Positions 27,608 through 40,219 are shown, counted from the stretch's first letter. The stretch: DNA of 64,000 bases from Marsupella aquatica (GCA_973895155.1 OZ316891.1:32302001-32366000), one strand, 5' to 3'. Notes: generated from the letters alone by a model not told the origin. A program made the numbers and translations.

Positions 27608-30600
27608 ATGGCGGAGACTGAGCTGACGACGCGACCAATACTCGCAGACATTCCATCGAATGCAGTGCATAGGCGGCAGTTGAAGACGGCTCTGGCAAAA
27701 ATGGGCTTGAAGAAGCTGCTTCAACTTCCTTGGAAGATTTGCGAATTCAGCCTTATCGATCAAGGTGTCTGGGATGCTAAAGAAAGGATTGGTGTGCGCT
27801 CGCGTCCCAGTGTTTGGACTGAAGCGCTCATAGCGAAGGTCTATTCGACGCTGATGGAGGGCGAGGATTTACAGAGGGTTGATTGTGAGCCTCGGGTTTA
27901 TGTAGAATCCTTCTTCGCTCCAGGATCTTTCAAGAGGCGGAATGGATGGCTAGCGGCGGACTGCTTAGATAATTCTTTGTAGCGTCTATTTCGATTTCTG
28001 GCACCAATTTTCTACCCAGAAAGCCAGACGCGCATCACTCTTTTGTTCGCTGCAACGGTGATCTGTTCATTAGAACAGACGCAGTCTATCAATTGGACGA
28101 AGGTTTTGCACCGAGTAATTCATACTCAGGGTCAAAAATTTTCGTAGCAGGCTGAAAACGGGAAAATAAGGTGTACCTACTTGGCCCCTTATTTAGCTCA
28201 CATTTACCATAAGTATGACTGTCTGCTTGTCTTGGAAAAAGATTTTTATCGCAACAATCAGAGAGCATCTACCGGTGAAGCAAATTATATGCCTGAAGTA
28301 CGAGAAGTCCGAGCCAATTCCACAGTGGTAGAGCTATGTGCAATACTCGACTGTGAGGAACCTGAACTGGTGGGTGAAGTTCGGAAATTGAAAGAGACAA
28401 GAGCATCAGCTGAAGGGAGTGACGATCCGATTCTTCACCAACCAAGAGAGGCTCAAGTTGCCGAAGATGTTCCTTCAGCAATGCCAACAGGGTTGGAGCA
28501 TTCTATGTCACCTCGACTCTCGTGTTCACCTTGTGCTGCCGAGCCTATTTATGATGTTGATCAGGATAATTCTGCTTCTCGGATGAATGTTGAAGATGAG
28601 GTGAGGGTGGATGAAGAAGGTTTTTCAGGGGAACCTCTTCAACATTCTACTGCTGAGGACGAGTATGATGGATTTACTTCTACCCCTGTTTTGGTTCCCA
28701 TAGAGGCAAATAGTGATGCTTTGCAGGCTTTACAGGAGTATGATTCGTCCGACTCTCTTAGTTCTAGCCCAAATATAGGTGAAATCCCTCTGGTCCAGGA
28801 GTCAGAAATATTAAGCTCAGAAATTGTGAAGCTGGTTAAAGTTGATTCGGAGGATGCAATTGTGGATATAGACGAAGTAGGTGAACCAGTGACTTCTCCC
28901 CAATCTGTCGCAAGATACCCTGCCTGGTCTACACCTGGTTCACTCATATCGATTCCTTTGGATATAACTAAGGAATTAGATGAGGCAATAGCCGCGATAG
29001 GAGCTCCTTCATTTCCGCCTGTAAAATGGGTTTCTCCTGAAGATGAGTTGATTGAAGGAGGCTCTGCTGGTTTTCCGAGTCGCAATCAGGTATCTGGTAA
29101 TATGGGTATATCTGTACCCATATTGGTACCCGAGACACCCGCTTCGACAACCAGCTCAGCACCAGTTTCATTGGCTACAAACGAGGATAAAAACATTCGG
29201 GAGGAGTTTTCAGTGACGTATACTCGAAAATCTTGGAAACGGTTGCGCCATGCTATCAGTCGACAGATCTTTCCTGAAGCATCTTCCCAGGATTTTGAAC
29301 AGGGAGAAGCACCTATCGGAACAGACGAGCTACCCCTTCCTGTACTTTTGGCAGATCGAACTAACCAGGAAGTCTCTTTACCTAGCGATAATTTTAAAGA
29401 AGAACTTCCTGTTTTAGTACCAATGCATCCCACTGCAGATCAACCAGCTACTGTTGCAAGAGAAGAATTTGAACCACTGGAGCCCGAACCTTCTGCTCCT
29501 TCGTCTCCTGTTACATTGCCAATTCGACCAGTTAAGGAGTCAGTGATTCCTTCCGCTATGCCAGATGTAATTTTCCGTTGGATAGGAGCACCAAGTGATG
29601 GAGAAGAAGACGAAGACCCTCGCATTATCAGAGTACCTCCTCGACTTCGGCATACAGTGGATTTGCCACCCCGAAATCCTATCCCTAATTTGGCTTCAAT
29701 TCACAGGTGGGAGAAGAAACATTTTCGAGTAGCTTTTCGACATCTGGAGATGGAGAGCATTTTGCAGCAGCAGCAGATTTTGCCAATGACATCCCATCCG
29801 AGGATTCGTAGTTTGATTCGCACATATGAACCTGGGAAGGCGGTTCCTCCCATTGATAAGGACAGACGACATAAGTTTTCGGAGTTCGAAATTTGGTGTT
29901 GGGTGTATATGCTTCGACGAGCTCAAGCTCCATTTCCGCCCCTTGTGCCGGAAATTCCATGGCCCTATCCATACTATGTTTGGGTTTGTCCTGGTGGGTT
30001 TGCTATTCCAATTAAATATGAGAAGAAGCTTGTTAAGCTAAGGGAGCAGTTGATTACAAAACAATGTATGCTACCGGCTTCCCAAGGGTTCAAGTCGCTT
30101 AGGTGTTTAGCGTTCCTACCTATTATTCCTTCTTATCCGGATGTGATTATTCAAGGTGTTTTATCTAGGACACAGATTTGAAGGACACCATTTATGAGAG
30201 ATATCAAACGGTGTTGTCATTTATATGTATATAAGCCGTTACTTTTGCAGCATCCTGCAATTGTTTCCTTCTTTCTCCTTCGAATTGATATTTATCTGCT
30301 CATGTGGGACATCAAAGCTACTATGGATTGTTGGAATTCTTTACCCCGTGCTTTCCAACATTCCTTTGAAGGCAAGATCAAACTGGAAGGACATGCTATT
30401 CAACACTTTGTTATTGATCCAGGCTCTCGAATTAATTTCCTCTCCCACAGACTGTGCCAGCAATTTGTTCATCAAGAAGTACAACCGATATCTGCTCAGA
30501 TATCAATCGATGGACGAATCATTAATCTTTGGGGAAGAGTTAAAGGAGTCCCAATACAGATCGGAGAAGAATTCCATGACCTCGATTTTTATATTCTGGA

Positions 30601-30670
30601 TTCGGATATCTCCCAACTCCCGTCAATGATTTTGAGCACTACTTGGATTATTAAGCCAGAATATTATTAA
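27608..30670 (+). CDS. G1 extra ORF: plant-transposon-protein-like N-terminus, acidic middle, second aspartic-protease-like end
   Basis: One frame from ATG 27608 to 30670, interrupted by TAG 27980, TAG 28145 and TGA 30179 and by no frameshift. Residues about 75-190 (GVWDAKERIG, TLLFAATVICSLEQTQSINW, LHRVIHTQG) resemble the domain called 'putative plant transposon protein' in Tat-like elements. The middle (28300-29680) is acidic, Ser/Pro-rich and probably disordered. The C-terminus has FEGKIKLEGHAIQHFVIDPG, then SRINFLSH: a retropepsin-like strand-turn with DPG at the active-site position, then FYILDSDISQLPSMILSTTW. It lies between integrase and the 3' LTR, where Tat elements carry extra ORFs of unknown role. 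Confidence 0.6.
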
Positions 30671-30747
30671 TGAAGAACATGTCACTCGCTTCTGATTCAA
30701 TTCGGTCATGTCTTGTGGGGACACGGCGAAATTTAAGTGGAGGGCTA

Positions 30748-32205
30748 TGTGGTATGGGTGTCCCTGCAATTTTTTCTGGAAACTTGTTTATTTTTAGCAT
30801 ATCACAAGATTTACTTACACTTTAGACACCTTCCGGCCAACATTTACTTGTTCTGGACACTTATAGAAATATTTGACATCTCCGGCTTTCCTGACGATTC
30901 CTAGTGTACTTTGCCCGACGCTGTGACCAGCGCCCGTTTCTTTTACTCAAGACGCTGCGGAAGCGTCCAACCTCCTCATGACGCTTTTGGCAGCGCCCGA
31001 CCGCCACCAAGACTCTATGAGGATTTCGACCGACGCTGTGGAAAGCGTCAGCTTCAACACACGACGCTGTGAGCAGCGTCCACCCTAGTATTGACGCTGT
31101 GAGCAGTGTGAGCAGCGTCCGTTGGTTTTACTTAAGACGCTTCTAGCAGCGTCCAGATTCTCCCGACGCTTCTAGCAGCGTCCGCTCAACACTTAGTTTT
31201 TGAAGTAGATTACTAGTAAAGTAGTATTCTACCACCCTTGTTGAAGTACTTATGCTGTGCTTCTCCCTTGTTTAGTTTTAAGCTTGGAAAGGCACGACTG
31301 TTCTTACCTCCTCCATTTTAGGATTCCAGCACTTATAAGACAGAGTAGAATGCTCATTTGAAGTAGAGAGAAATAGAGTTAATACTGTATTCAGAATTGA
31401 GTCTTCTGAATAGTTTTCTCCTCCTTCCATTGTAACAAGGCATGCTGTGAGTGTTTTGTATGGAAGTAAAGCTATATTGATTGAAGTTAAGATTGAATTC
31501 AAGAGATTCCTGTGGTGATTGAATTCAGTTGCAGATTTCTGAAACTCGTATTGAATTCACTGCTAGGCTTGCTTGCAGAGTCGGGATTCGCTAGCCAATT
31601 CAAGAATAGTTAATGATAAATGAGAAGTAAATTCTGATTCTCAGAGTAGTTAGTACTGTTGCTTTGATTCTGGAATATGGTTTAGAGTTTGACTGAATTG
31701 TGTATCGCTGATGTCAAACCATGTTGACGGCATTTTAAATCATATCATTCATTTGCAATCAGAAAGCTTCTGCTTCATCAGATTGAGAATTCCATTATCA
31801 TTAACCTTTGTGTTTTGAAGAGTGAGATGGATGAATTATGAGATAGATTTCATGTCTATACTGAGCCCAAATCCTTTCTGAAGGAGTGGCAGTAGCAGCT
31901 TGTAGTCTCTAAATCCTTACTCATTTCTTCTCTAATTCATAAATCAGAAGTTCAGTTACTTTGTTGTTTGTTTATTCGATTTTTTTTATTGAGAAGTGAA
32001 GTCAACATAGAGCTCAAGACTCTAAATCACTCGGAGTGATAAAAGTTATACAATTCATTCTGAAATCTGTTCTTAAAGGGATCGAAACCCTGGTTTTAGG
32101 TGAGAAGAGTCACTTTTGATACTTAGCACTATACGACATCTTTTTAAAAAAAAAAATTAAAAAAAAAAATAAAAAATAAAAAATTGCAGGGACACCCATA
32201 CCACA
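30748..32205 (+). repeat. G1 3' LTR with a 60-bp foldback extension
   Basis: 30748-32145 matches the 5' LTR without indels. 32146-32205 is absent from the 5' LTR: A-rich sequence, then an exact reverse complement of the first 27 bp of the LTR, ending CCATACCACA at the TSD. The element is thus bounded by 27-bp terminal inverted repeats. Confidence 0.9.
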
Positions 32206-32210
32206 AGAAA

Positions 32211-33885
32211 CGCTCAAGGAGAGATAATTCGGTACAAAGCACGACTGGTTGCTAAAGGCTATACGCAAATCCCAGGACGTGACTTTGACCTTACTTACTC
32301 ACCCGTGATGGATTCGATAACTTATAGATACATGATAGCGTTTGCACTTACGCACAAATTGACACTAAACATACTAGATGTTATCACAGCCTACCTTTAT
32401 GGCATATTGGACACTACAATCTACATGAAGGCTCCTCCTGAGTTAATCACACGAATGACATTTCGAATTCAGGGGGAGAATAAACATAATACAAACCCTG
32501 ATCTACAATCAGGGTTAACAAGGAAAACTCCTATAGAGTACCTTCTAAAGCATGCACATGAAAACGAACCTTCAGTTCTTCATGAATTACAGGTGCCGAG
32601 TGCACATCAAGCGAGAAGTCGACTTCCCAGATCTGCTATACAGACAAAACAATTGGCAGTCCAAGTACTGCGATCCCTATATGGGCTCAAACAAAGTGGC
32701 CGAACCTGGTATAAAAGATTTAAGGCAGAGATGCTAGCTCTGAACTTTGTCAATAACAACATTGCTCCCTGTCTTTTTCTTAAACAACATGACACAGATT
32801 ACATAATCGTCGCTATTTATGTAGACGATATTAACATCTTCGGTACACCTACAATAGTTAAAGAAACAATGGCAACATTGAAAACAACATTTCAAATGCG
32901 AGATCTAGGAGAACCCAAGTACTGTCTTGGACTTCAATTTGACTATGTGCAGGGCGGCATACTTATTAATCAAGCGACTTATGCAAGAAAGATTGTAAAG
33001 CAGTTCAACATGGATAAAGCTCATCCAGTGAGCACTCCAATGGAACTGAGATCTCTGGACCCGAATTGAGATACATTCAAGAAACGCACAGAAACAGAGC
33101 AGATACTTGGAGCAGAAAAACCCTATCTTTCAGCAATTGGTGCGCTCATGTACTTAGCGAATCACACACGCCCTGACATTTCATTCGCTGTTAACCTTCT
33201 TGCTCGTCATAGTTCGCAACCAACAATAAGACACTGGAATGGCGTAAAGCGAATTTTTCGATACATACAGGGCACACTTGACTTGGGATTGTTCTTTCCC
33301 AACGATGCTCCTTCTGAACTCATCGGATTTGCTGATGCTGGATACCTTTCGGACCCGGATGACGCTAAATCGCAAACCGGGTATGTATTTCTCCAAGGCA
33401 GCACCGCAATATCTTGGCGAAGCTCCAAACAGACCCTCACGACAACGTCCTCGAACCATGCAAAAATCATTGCCCTTTACGAAGCAAGTCGTGAATGCAT
33501 CTGGCTCAGACAACTCATTGATCACATTAATCAGCATACAGGTCGTCCACTTCTCAACGCTCCAACAACTATCTACGAGGACAATCGCCCTTGCGTCGAT
33601 CAAGTTACACAAGGCTTTATCAAAGGAGATCGGATAAAGCATATTGCCCCAAATTTTTCTACACTCACGAACAGCATGGCGATCAGATTCAAGTTCATTG
33701 GATTGCAAGTAAAGATAATCGCGCAGATCTCTTCACTAAGCCCCTCCCACCTTCAGTTCACCACGATCACACACATGGTATCGGGATGCGTCGTCTATCT
33801 ACTCTACTACAAACTCACAGCTAGAACTAAAACTCTCAAAACTGCACGAAACTTTCACTATAAAATTCTCATTAGATTACCCTAA
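32211..33885 (+). pseudogene. pol: C1 copia reverse transcriptase and RNase H (3' part of pol), disrupted
   Basis: Continues the C1 frame past G1: GEIIRYKARLVAKGYTQIPG, ITAYLYGILDTTIYMK, LRSLYGLKQSGRTWYKRF, AIYVDDINIFG (YVDD box), then RNase H from about 33340 (GFADAGYLSDPDDAKSQTGY, ALYEASRECIWLRQL). Lesions: TGA 33067-33069 in frame, and a one-base deletion near 33650, after which the C-terminus (IQVHWIASKDNRADLFTKPL) is in another frame and ends near 33824. The segment between IYMK and the LYGLKQ motif is longer than usual. C1 is not autonomous as read. Confidence 0.9.
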
Positions 33886-34058
33886 ATGTATTTCGATGAC
33901 CTTATTACTTGTACAGTAGTGGCACTCTTTCTTTCAGAAGAAAGCGGGAAAGTTTTAATGAGGCCATACTACTTATAAGGATCAAATAATTAACACTTAG
34001 AGTTACAATCTCCATAGAGTGGTTCTTTTTCTAATCACTTCAAAGAACCAAGGGGGAG

Positions 34059-34196
34059 TGTTATAAGATGTAGATTACACTCTAAGTGACAATTAGGAGT
34101 TAGGGCAGTTACATAACTGCCCATCAATGTAACCCATATATTCTTACACTCCTAAGAGAAGCGTGATCATTGTTGGTGAATACATTGAATGAAACA
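34059..34196 (+). repeat. C1 3' LTR
   Basis: 138 bp identical to 15206-15343, preceded by AAGGGGGAG and followed by TSD ATTTG. Confidence 0.95.
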
Positions 34197-34201
34197 ATTT
34201 G

Positions 34202-35478
34202 AACACTAGTGACAAGGGCAAATGTTTCCACAACGACACCGACCACATGCACTAGGGGAGGAAAACAAACAACACAAGCAACAACAAGTGACACACAAAA
34301 TATTGGAACCTCAAGCCAAATCCATATCTCTTGGTGTTTCCCGTAACACATGCAAGGACAACCCGGCCTCCTGCCGTCTGCCCAACTCCTGCCTCCCGGG
34401 GACAAGTGCTACGTTCTCCACCTCACTACTCTGGCTTGAACTTCTCCTAATCGGTGTGCTACTCACAAAAGCTACTCCAAGCACTATGCTGAGTTCCCCC
34501 CCAACTACTTCGGGGCTCTCCCCCTAAATACCGAAAAAAACCACACCAAAGCACCCCTCATGGGGTCACAACGATGGCGGCTTACCCTAGCGGCGCCGCG
34601 AAAACCCTGCACTAAGAAATCCCTAAACTAAAAAGGCATGTGGCACACACATGCTGCTAAAACCACAAACCCTAAACTAACAATGGGGCTGACGGTGCCT
34701 TCGATGGTGCCCCAACATTACTCCGTGAACCGTGAAATTGCAAGGAACCTCACAATGGCCAAAACTAGGCGCCTCTCCACCTGCACTACTGAGTTCACCT
34801 CTGGATGGTCCCCCTCCTCCTTATCATGAATCACTCAACCGCTCTCAAAACGGACCTCAGACGACCAAGTTATGGCCGTTTCCGTTTCCCGTAAACACAA
34901 CTTCGCCGGGCCATAACCTGCTCATCCTCGCTCCGTTTGAGGAGCGCCGCCCCTTGTTGGAATCAGCTCCGCGAGCTCTTTCCAACAAGCCCGTGAGTGA
35001 CCCCTCAAATTTTTTTGGGAAAGTCCAGGGGCCGTACAACCACGTCCGTACGACCACTCTAATCCTCCTCCTCTTCACTCACGGTGCCCTGGCTTGAGCC
35101 CCGTGAGTGGGCCTCCTCATCACTCTCCACTGTAGTGAGTGCTACTTCACTCCTCTTCTTCTTTACCGGGGTACTCCTTTGTGCTAGTGCTCCCCTGCTT
35201 CCTCAAATTGGCCAAGGCCTGCCACGCCTTAATGTACCCCTCACCAATGGTGTCCTTCCATAAGGCCGCCTCTTCACCGGACCGCAACTCCAACGGTAAA
35301 ACCTGCCTGGTGGCCATGGGAGTCCCAGGGGTGACAGATCGGGGTGGCATCCCCGGGGTCCCCATGTTGACCTGAGCTTCTCGTAAAGATTTACGTACCT
35401 CCCTGAGCTTTTTCTCTAAGCTCTTGCTCTTCTCTTGACTCTTCTTGGCTGCATCCAACAGGGGTCCGTACTTCCCAC
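34202..35478. other. Unassigned 1.3-kb segment, the flank of C1; possible retroelement remnant on the minus strand
   Basis: It continues the sequence that C1 interrupted (from about 15140-15205). It is C-rich on the plus strand with no domain recognised. A minus-strand ORF (35458-35147) reads as a charged helix followed by EEAALWKDTIGEGYIKAWQA, reminiscent of a gag fragment but not assignable. The segment is cut at 35478 by the start of G2. It does not read on into the RT at 48126, so at least one further breakpoint separates it from element D. Confidence 0.35.
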
Positions 35479-38400
35479 TGTGATGCCTAGACAGGAATCA
35501 CTCGGCCAGTTAAGTGGGTAAAGCAGGAAGGCACCCTAGGAACACCTTAGTATAGGGACAAAACAAGGAAAATATAAACCATTAGGGGCAACCATGGAAC
35601 CCGGGCCGAGGCCGGAGGTAAGGACGCTGAGGGTGAAAACTCGATTAGGGTTAGGGCGCGTTAAGCGTCGGCGGCTAGGAAGGATCAACGGGAAGAAGGA
35701 CCGGCAGAGGAGAGGGGTAAGGAGCGCTTGCAGGAGATGGTGGCTCATTTGCGAGCACGAACTAGGCAGACGACTACGGGAGGCCAACTACTGTCAGCTG
35801 CTTAAGCAAGCACTCGGGGAGAGAGTAGATACCGACGATCGACCTAAGGAGGGTATGAGCAACGTCAATCAAGCGACACATTTCTGGGGATGCCTGTTCG
35901 AACGGGCAACTGAGTACATCAAGACTTACGAGGACGAGGAATCAGAAAGGGCAGCTCGAGAACGGCAGGAGCTCGCTCGATTGTGGGAGCTGCAGAAGAC
36001 GGCTTTCTTAGGAGGCGAACTCATCAAGGACGAGTTCCTGTGGACGCCTACTTCCAATCAACTCGACGATCTTCTGTTTTGCAAAGACGGGGTCGTCGGC
36101 ATCCGAGAGGCCATCAAGAACTGCAACGACATACACTGGGAATTAAAGGGTAGCACGGAAAGGTGGACCCAGGCAACGGTGCTAGGAGAAACCTCCACGG
36201 CAGCAGAGATGAAGAGGAAGGGAGCCGTCAACGATGAAGCCACCCCGGCAAAAAGAAAGAGGTCGGCGGCACCAAAGAAGCCAGCCGAGCAGCAGAGCAG
36301 GAGGCAGGGAGAAGCCAAAGAGGAGGAGGTCGATCCCATCAAGGCCATTCCAACCAGGGATGACACCTGGAAGGGCTGGGCGGCAACCCTACCGGTGGAG
36401 GTGCAACTACATTTTGCACGGGAGGAGGATGCATGCTTCACGGCCATGCAGACCAAGAAGTACCAAGGCTTCATGGCCGGATCCGGCTTAGAGGCCTTTG
36501 TAAGATTACCATGGCTGAAGCCGGAGGTACCGGAGTCAGACCTATTAGAATTCGTGGGGTCATGGGAACCCGAGACCAATTGCACGAGGATATATGGGAA
36601 GGATTTCTATCTTACTCCCAAGGTAATTGCCGAAGTGTTTGGCTTGCCGATAGGCAATAAGACCAAAGTTGATACCAGGAAGACCTTGCCTGACAAGGAG
36701 TTCCGGTCGTTCCCCGGGCCATCAACGAAGAATGGCTTCTTCCGGAACACCTGCACCAACCCGCACATAGGAGAGATGATCGACTTCTTGCGGGTGACCA
36801 TGCATTGTAACTTGCCGAGGGCAGAGATCGGCAAGGCACAGGTCTATCTGGCAGAAAGGCCAGACCCAAGTCGGGACTACAACGGGTACCTTCTCAACCA
36901 ATTGAAGAAGATCTTAAAGGAGGAGCAGCAGGTAATCGGCATGGGGAGCGTGTCACGGCTTGGCTATCACATGCCGCTGTTGTGCCGGTATGCCAGAGGT
37001 CAGACTTTTGCCCCGGTACTTCCCCTGCAGGTAAGGGCACCCGAGGAAGCTCCAACGCCGAGGCCGCTGGCTGAGAAGCCTCAACCACCTGTTAGCCCTA
37101 CGATCGAGCAGGTGTTTAGGCCCAGGAAGGAGGACTTGCCGATGCAGCAACCAGGCATGCAGAGTCTGTTGAAACTACTGGAGAAAGAAAAGAAATCGGC
37201 ATCGGCAACAACAACGGCAACGGCAACAATGCAGGACACTACTACAGAGGTAGGCCTACACCGGCTCACAAGAGAAAACCCCTTTGCTGGAGACAAGGAG
37301 AGAATCAGGCCTGAATCCAAGCCAGGTGTTCGAATGTATGTGGGAATCTCAAGCTCCGAATCTGAGGCAGAATTGCCTGAAGCTCCTACCGACGAAGAGG
37401 AGAGGGAGAAGCCGGACGGCCAAGAAGTAGAGGAGGCAGTGGAGGACTGCAGCCATGATAATTCCGGCTATGGGTCGGACCATCACGTCCCAGGAGTAAG
37501 GACCTGTGGCCGGTTTGTCCCCACACTTCCAAGGGTAGTGCGAGGGGACCCCAACCAGCAGAGTAGCCCTGAGTCTCCCCCACCAGATGTTGCTCCCCCG
37601 AGCTTCGACGGCATAAAACAGACGGTGCAGGAATTTTAGGAGCGAATCAAGCAGGAAGAGGAGGCAGCCCTGGCTAGGGAAAAGGATTTACCAAGAGGAG
37701 ATTGGCCGGAGGACATCAGGCGGCTAGCCAAAAAAGGAAGCAAACCTCTAGCCACAATTGAAGAGATCCGCAAGACGGCTTGGGAGCAGAGGCCGCGATG
37801 GGCGATGCCGATCACTTCTACTTACTCCACCTACGCTAAGAATAGAGCCATGGAGTATGGTGAGATGTGTGGGGAACTTGCGCTCGGCATCTTTGGAGAG
37901 GAGTTGGAGGTAGGACCCTTTTTCCATAGGGAGCAGTTGGAGAAGCACCAATTAGAAGAAGCGGTGGCTTTAGAGAGAAGCAAGAAGGACGAGGTCATTC
38001 GGCGGCTTAGGAGGATGGAAGCCGAGATTGAAGATCTAAGGGCGGCCAAGAAAGCCCAAGATGAACTGCGGATTAAACAACATGAGCTGAACATCATGCA
38101 GGGGCAGTTGGACACCGCGCAGGCTGATAATCAGAATATCAAGGATAAACTGACTCAGACGCAGGGAGAGTTGGCCGACACGATCAAAGAGAGGGAGAAG
38201 TGGAAGCAAGAGCTGAAGAATACAGAGGAGGCCCACATAACAGCCAACAGCCGGGCCATGGCGGAGACCCAAAGAAAGGAATGGGCGTTGAAGGGGGAGC
38301 TCGAGAAAATCAGCGGAGCCCTTGAGCAGAAGGAGGCCGAGTTAGGGAAATCCTATCAAGGGATTATGGCGCTGCAGCAGGAGCTTGCGTCCCTGACGGC

Positions 38401-40150
38401 CAGCTTCAAGGCCGACCTAAGGGAGAAGGACGAGATGCTCGAACAGACTTACGCCAAGATGAACCAGATGGAGTCTGTCATCATTGCAGAGCTCGACAAG
38501 GAGCTAAGAGCAACCCAGGAGGAGAGGACTACCTTGAAACAAGAACGGGAGGAAGCCCAGAAGGAACTAAAGGAGGCACGCAAGGACCTGGATGAGACCC
38601 AGGGTGAGTTGGAGGAAATCACGAGGAAGATGGAGAACCTCCAGCGGCGGGCCGACAACCAAACGGAGCGGCTGAAGAAACAAGCCGCAGTATTTAAGTG
38701 CTTGTCTTCATCAGGCCCAACTCCAATTGGGGCAACCAAGTTACCAGGAGTGGTACTGGCCGAAGAAAAAGCCGCGCCAACTGCACCAGTGCCGGAAGTA
38801 AGTGGGAAGGGGAAGGGACCAGCTGCCGAACCAGACAAGAAGAAAAAGCGGAAACCTTCAGGGTCAAGGAGTAATCCGACTCCACAAGCCATGGTGACCA
38901 AGGAGGTAGAACCAGCACCATCCTCCGGCATGAATACGGCAATAGATCCCGCTATCATCACAGGTGGGGGTGGTGCGGCCCAAGCCGAACTACTCAGTAA
39001 TGAGGCCGGTATTCCAGATCCGCCTCTTGAGCAGGCCGGGGAGACCGTAGCCGAGGCTGAGGCTGTAACCGATTCCCGAGCCGATGCCGACGCCGATGGT
39101 GGACCCAGTCAGGCCGATGGAGAGTTGACTCAGTCAAGGGTAGGTAATCTGTCAGAGAATGAGCCTACGGCAGTGGCTGAGGAGGAAGCGTTGGGGGCAT
39201 CCATTAAGGATCCACCACCGGTGTCGTGACGGTGCAAGGGCGCCGTTCCTTTTAGGGAGGGCGGACGTGGAGGGAGGAGGCGTGAGTGGGCAGGGCGGGC
39301 GCTGATCTCCAAGTTTAGGATTAGGGTCAGGACCAGGAGCGGCCCTGACACTTAGCTTAGTGGGATTGCGGTCCCACTGGTAGGAGCAACACTTGTGCTC
39401 CTGCCTTGCTGTACATAGGTAGATTCGGGCAAGTAGATTACTGTTAAGTAGATTAGGCTTACGATGCAAAGAATGGCGGATCCACTACCAGGATAAGTAC
39501 CTGGGCAGCGGGGAGCTCAGGGCCTCTTCTTTAGCAAGTTTTTAGTTTGCACCAGCCGGGCTGGGATCAAGTAGTACGAGAAGCTCTCGGTTAGTCATAC
39601 AGTGACCCTTGTGTATATTCATGTTTCCTCATGCCTAAGAGCTGAATAGAGTTGGCCTCACGGCTTAGTTCGCAGAACTTGTGTATGAGATGTACTGTTT
39701 GTATGGCAAGTGCATGGTATGACTCAGTCAGAATGAGTCATTTTGCTATTTGTGTGTCGCATTAACTTGTGTGAAGAGTGCCCACATCAACAGAAGGAAG
39801 GAAAGTAAGCAGGGGAGTGAGAGTTGGATGTGTCGAGCTGAGAGAGGTCTTAGCGGCTTAACCAAGCCTATTGGGGATCATTCCGGCGGCGGAATCCAAA
39901 CATACCTAACAAGACGGAGGGGAAGACAGGGGAAGACAGGGGAAGGCCTATATTAGGCCGGCTACGTATCTCATGACCCGATGAAGGATCTGTCCAGTAT
40001 ATGTGTGTAAAATGTTAATAGTAGTAGTAGAAGGTTAGCAGCGTCCCATGCCGCTAAGCCGCGGAAACGGCCTCGCCAAGCATGAAACCTGCGGGAATCG
40101 GCTTGAGCTGGGGGGTTTCTTGGGTTTAGGGAGCCATGGGACGCACCACA
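35479..40150 (+). repeat. G2 left terminal unit L (LTR-like, 4.67 kb, ORF-bearing)
   Basis: Begins TGTGATGCCTAGACAGGAA and ends GGGACGCACCACA immediately 5' of the PBS. Both ends coincide exactly with the two ends of R, so L is a defined unit. It is unusual in that it contains a 1.2-kb-codon ORF (35594-39229). The 3' part (39230-40150) is non-coding. Confidence 0.75.
35594..39229 (+). CDS. G2 L-unit ORF: retroelement-associated domain plus long coiled coil
   Basis: ATG 35594 opens one frame of about 1211 codons broken only by TAG 37637-37639. The N-terminus is basic. Residues about 250-480 contain LPWLKPEVPESDLLEFVG, then RIYGKDFYLTPKVIAEVFGLP, resembling the domain of plant retroelement accessory ORFs. 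From about 37880 to 38690 the protein is a continuous heptad-rich coiled coil (Glu/Lys/Gln-rich), followed by a disordered Pro/Ala/Glu tail with KKKKRKPSGS-like basic patches. No enzymatic motif was seen. Such extra ORFs occur in Tat/Ogre elements; the function is unknown and a particle or nuclear-import role would be guesswork. Confidence 0.7.
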
Positions 40151-40219
40151 TTTTTGGCGCTAGATGGAGGGGGCATTTCTTAAGCCGTGAGATATGAAGT
40201 TAGAACGGAAGCGTAGGTA

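Larger units (their letters stand above)
18585..32205 (+). mobile_element. Ty3/gypsy retrotransposon G1 (Tat/Athila-like), inserted in C1
   Basis: 13.6 kb bounded by TSD AGAAA (18580-18584 and 32206-32210). LTRs of 1398 bp (18585-19982 and 30748-32145) differ at about two sites with no indel. PBS TGGCGCCGCTGCCGGGGA (from 19982) and PPT AATTTAAGTGGAGGG are of the Tat/Athila type. Gene order is gag, protease, RT, RNase H, integrase, with a large extra ORF before the 3' LTR. The 3' end is odd: 60 bp follow the LTR match, A-rich and ending in an inverted copy of the LTR start. In-frame stops interrupt the coding regions although the LTRs are young. Confidence 0.95.
15206..34196 (+). mobile_element. 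Ty1/copia retrotransposon C1, interrupted by gypsy G1
   Basis: LTRs at 15206-15343 and 34059-34196 (138 bp, TG...CA) appear identical. The 5-bp target duplication ATTTG is at 15201-15205 and 34197-34201. The sequence after the 5' LTR (CGTTATCAGCACGAGC) is a primer-binding-site type common behind plant copia LTRs, and a polypurine tract AAGGGGGAG precedes the 3' LTR. G1 (18585-32205) sits inside its RT region; removing G1 and one copy of AGAAA restores a continuous reading frame. Identical LTRs imply recent insertion. Confidence 0.96.

Noticed and set aside
39750-39956. 68-codon ORF with an identical copy at 46587-46793 on the other strand
   Set aside because: Both lie in the non-coding part of the G2 terminal units L and R; the identity reflects the repeat, not a conserved protein.
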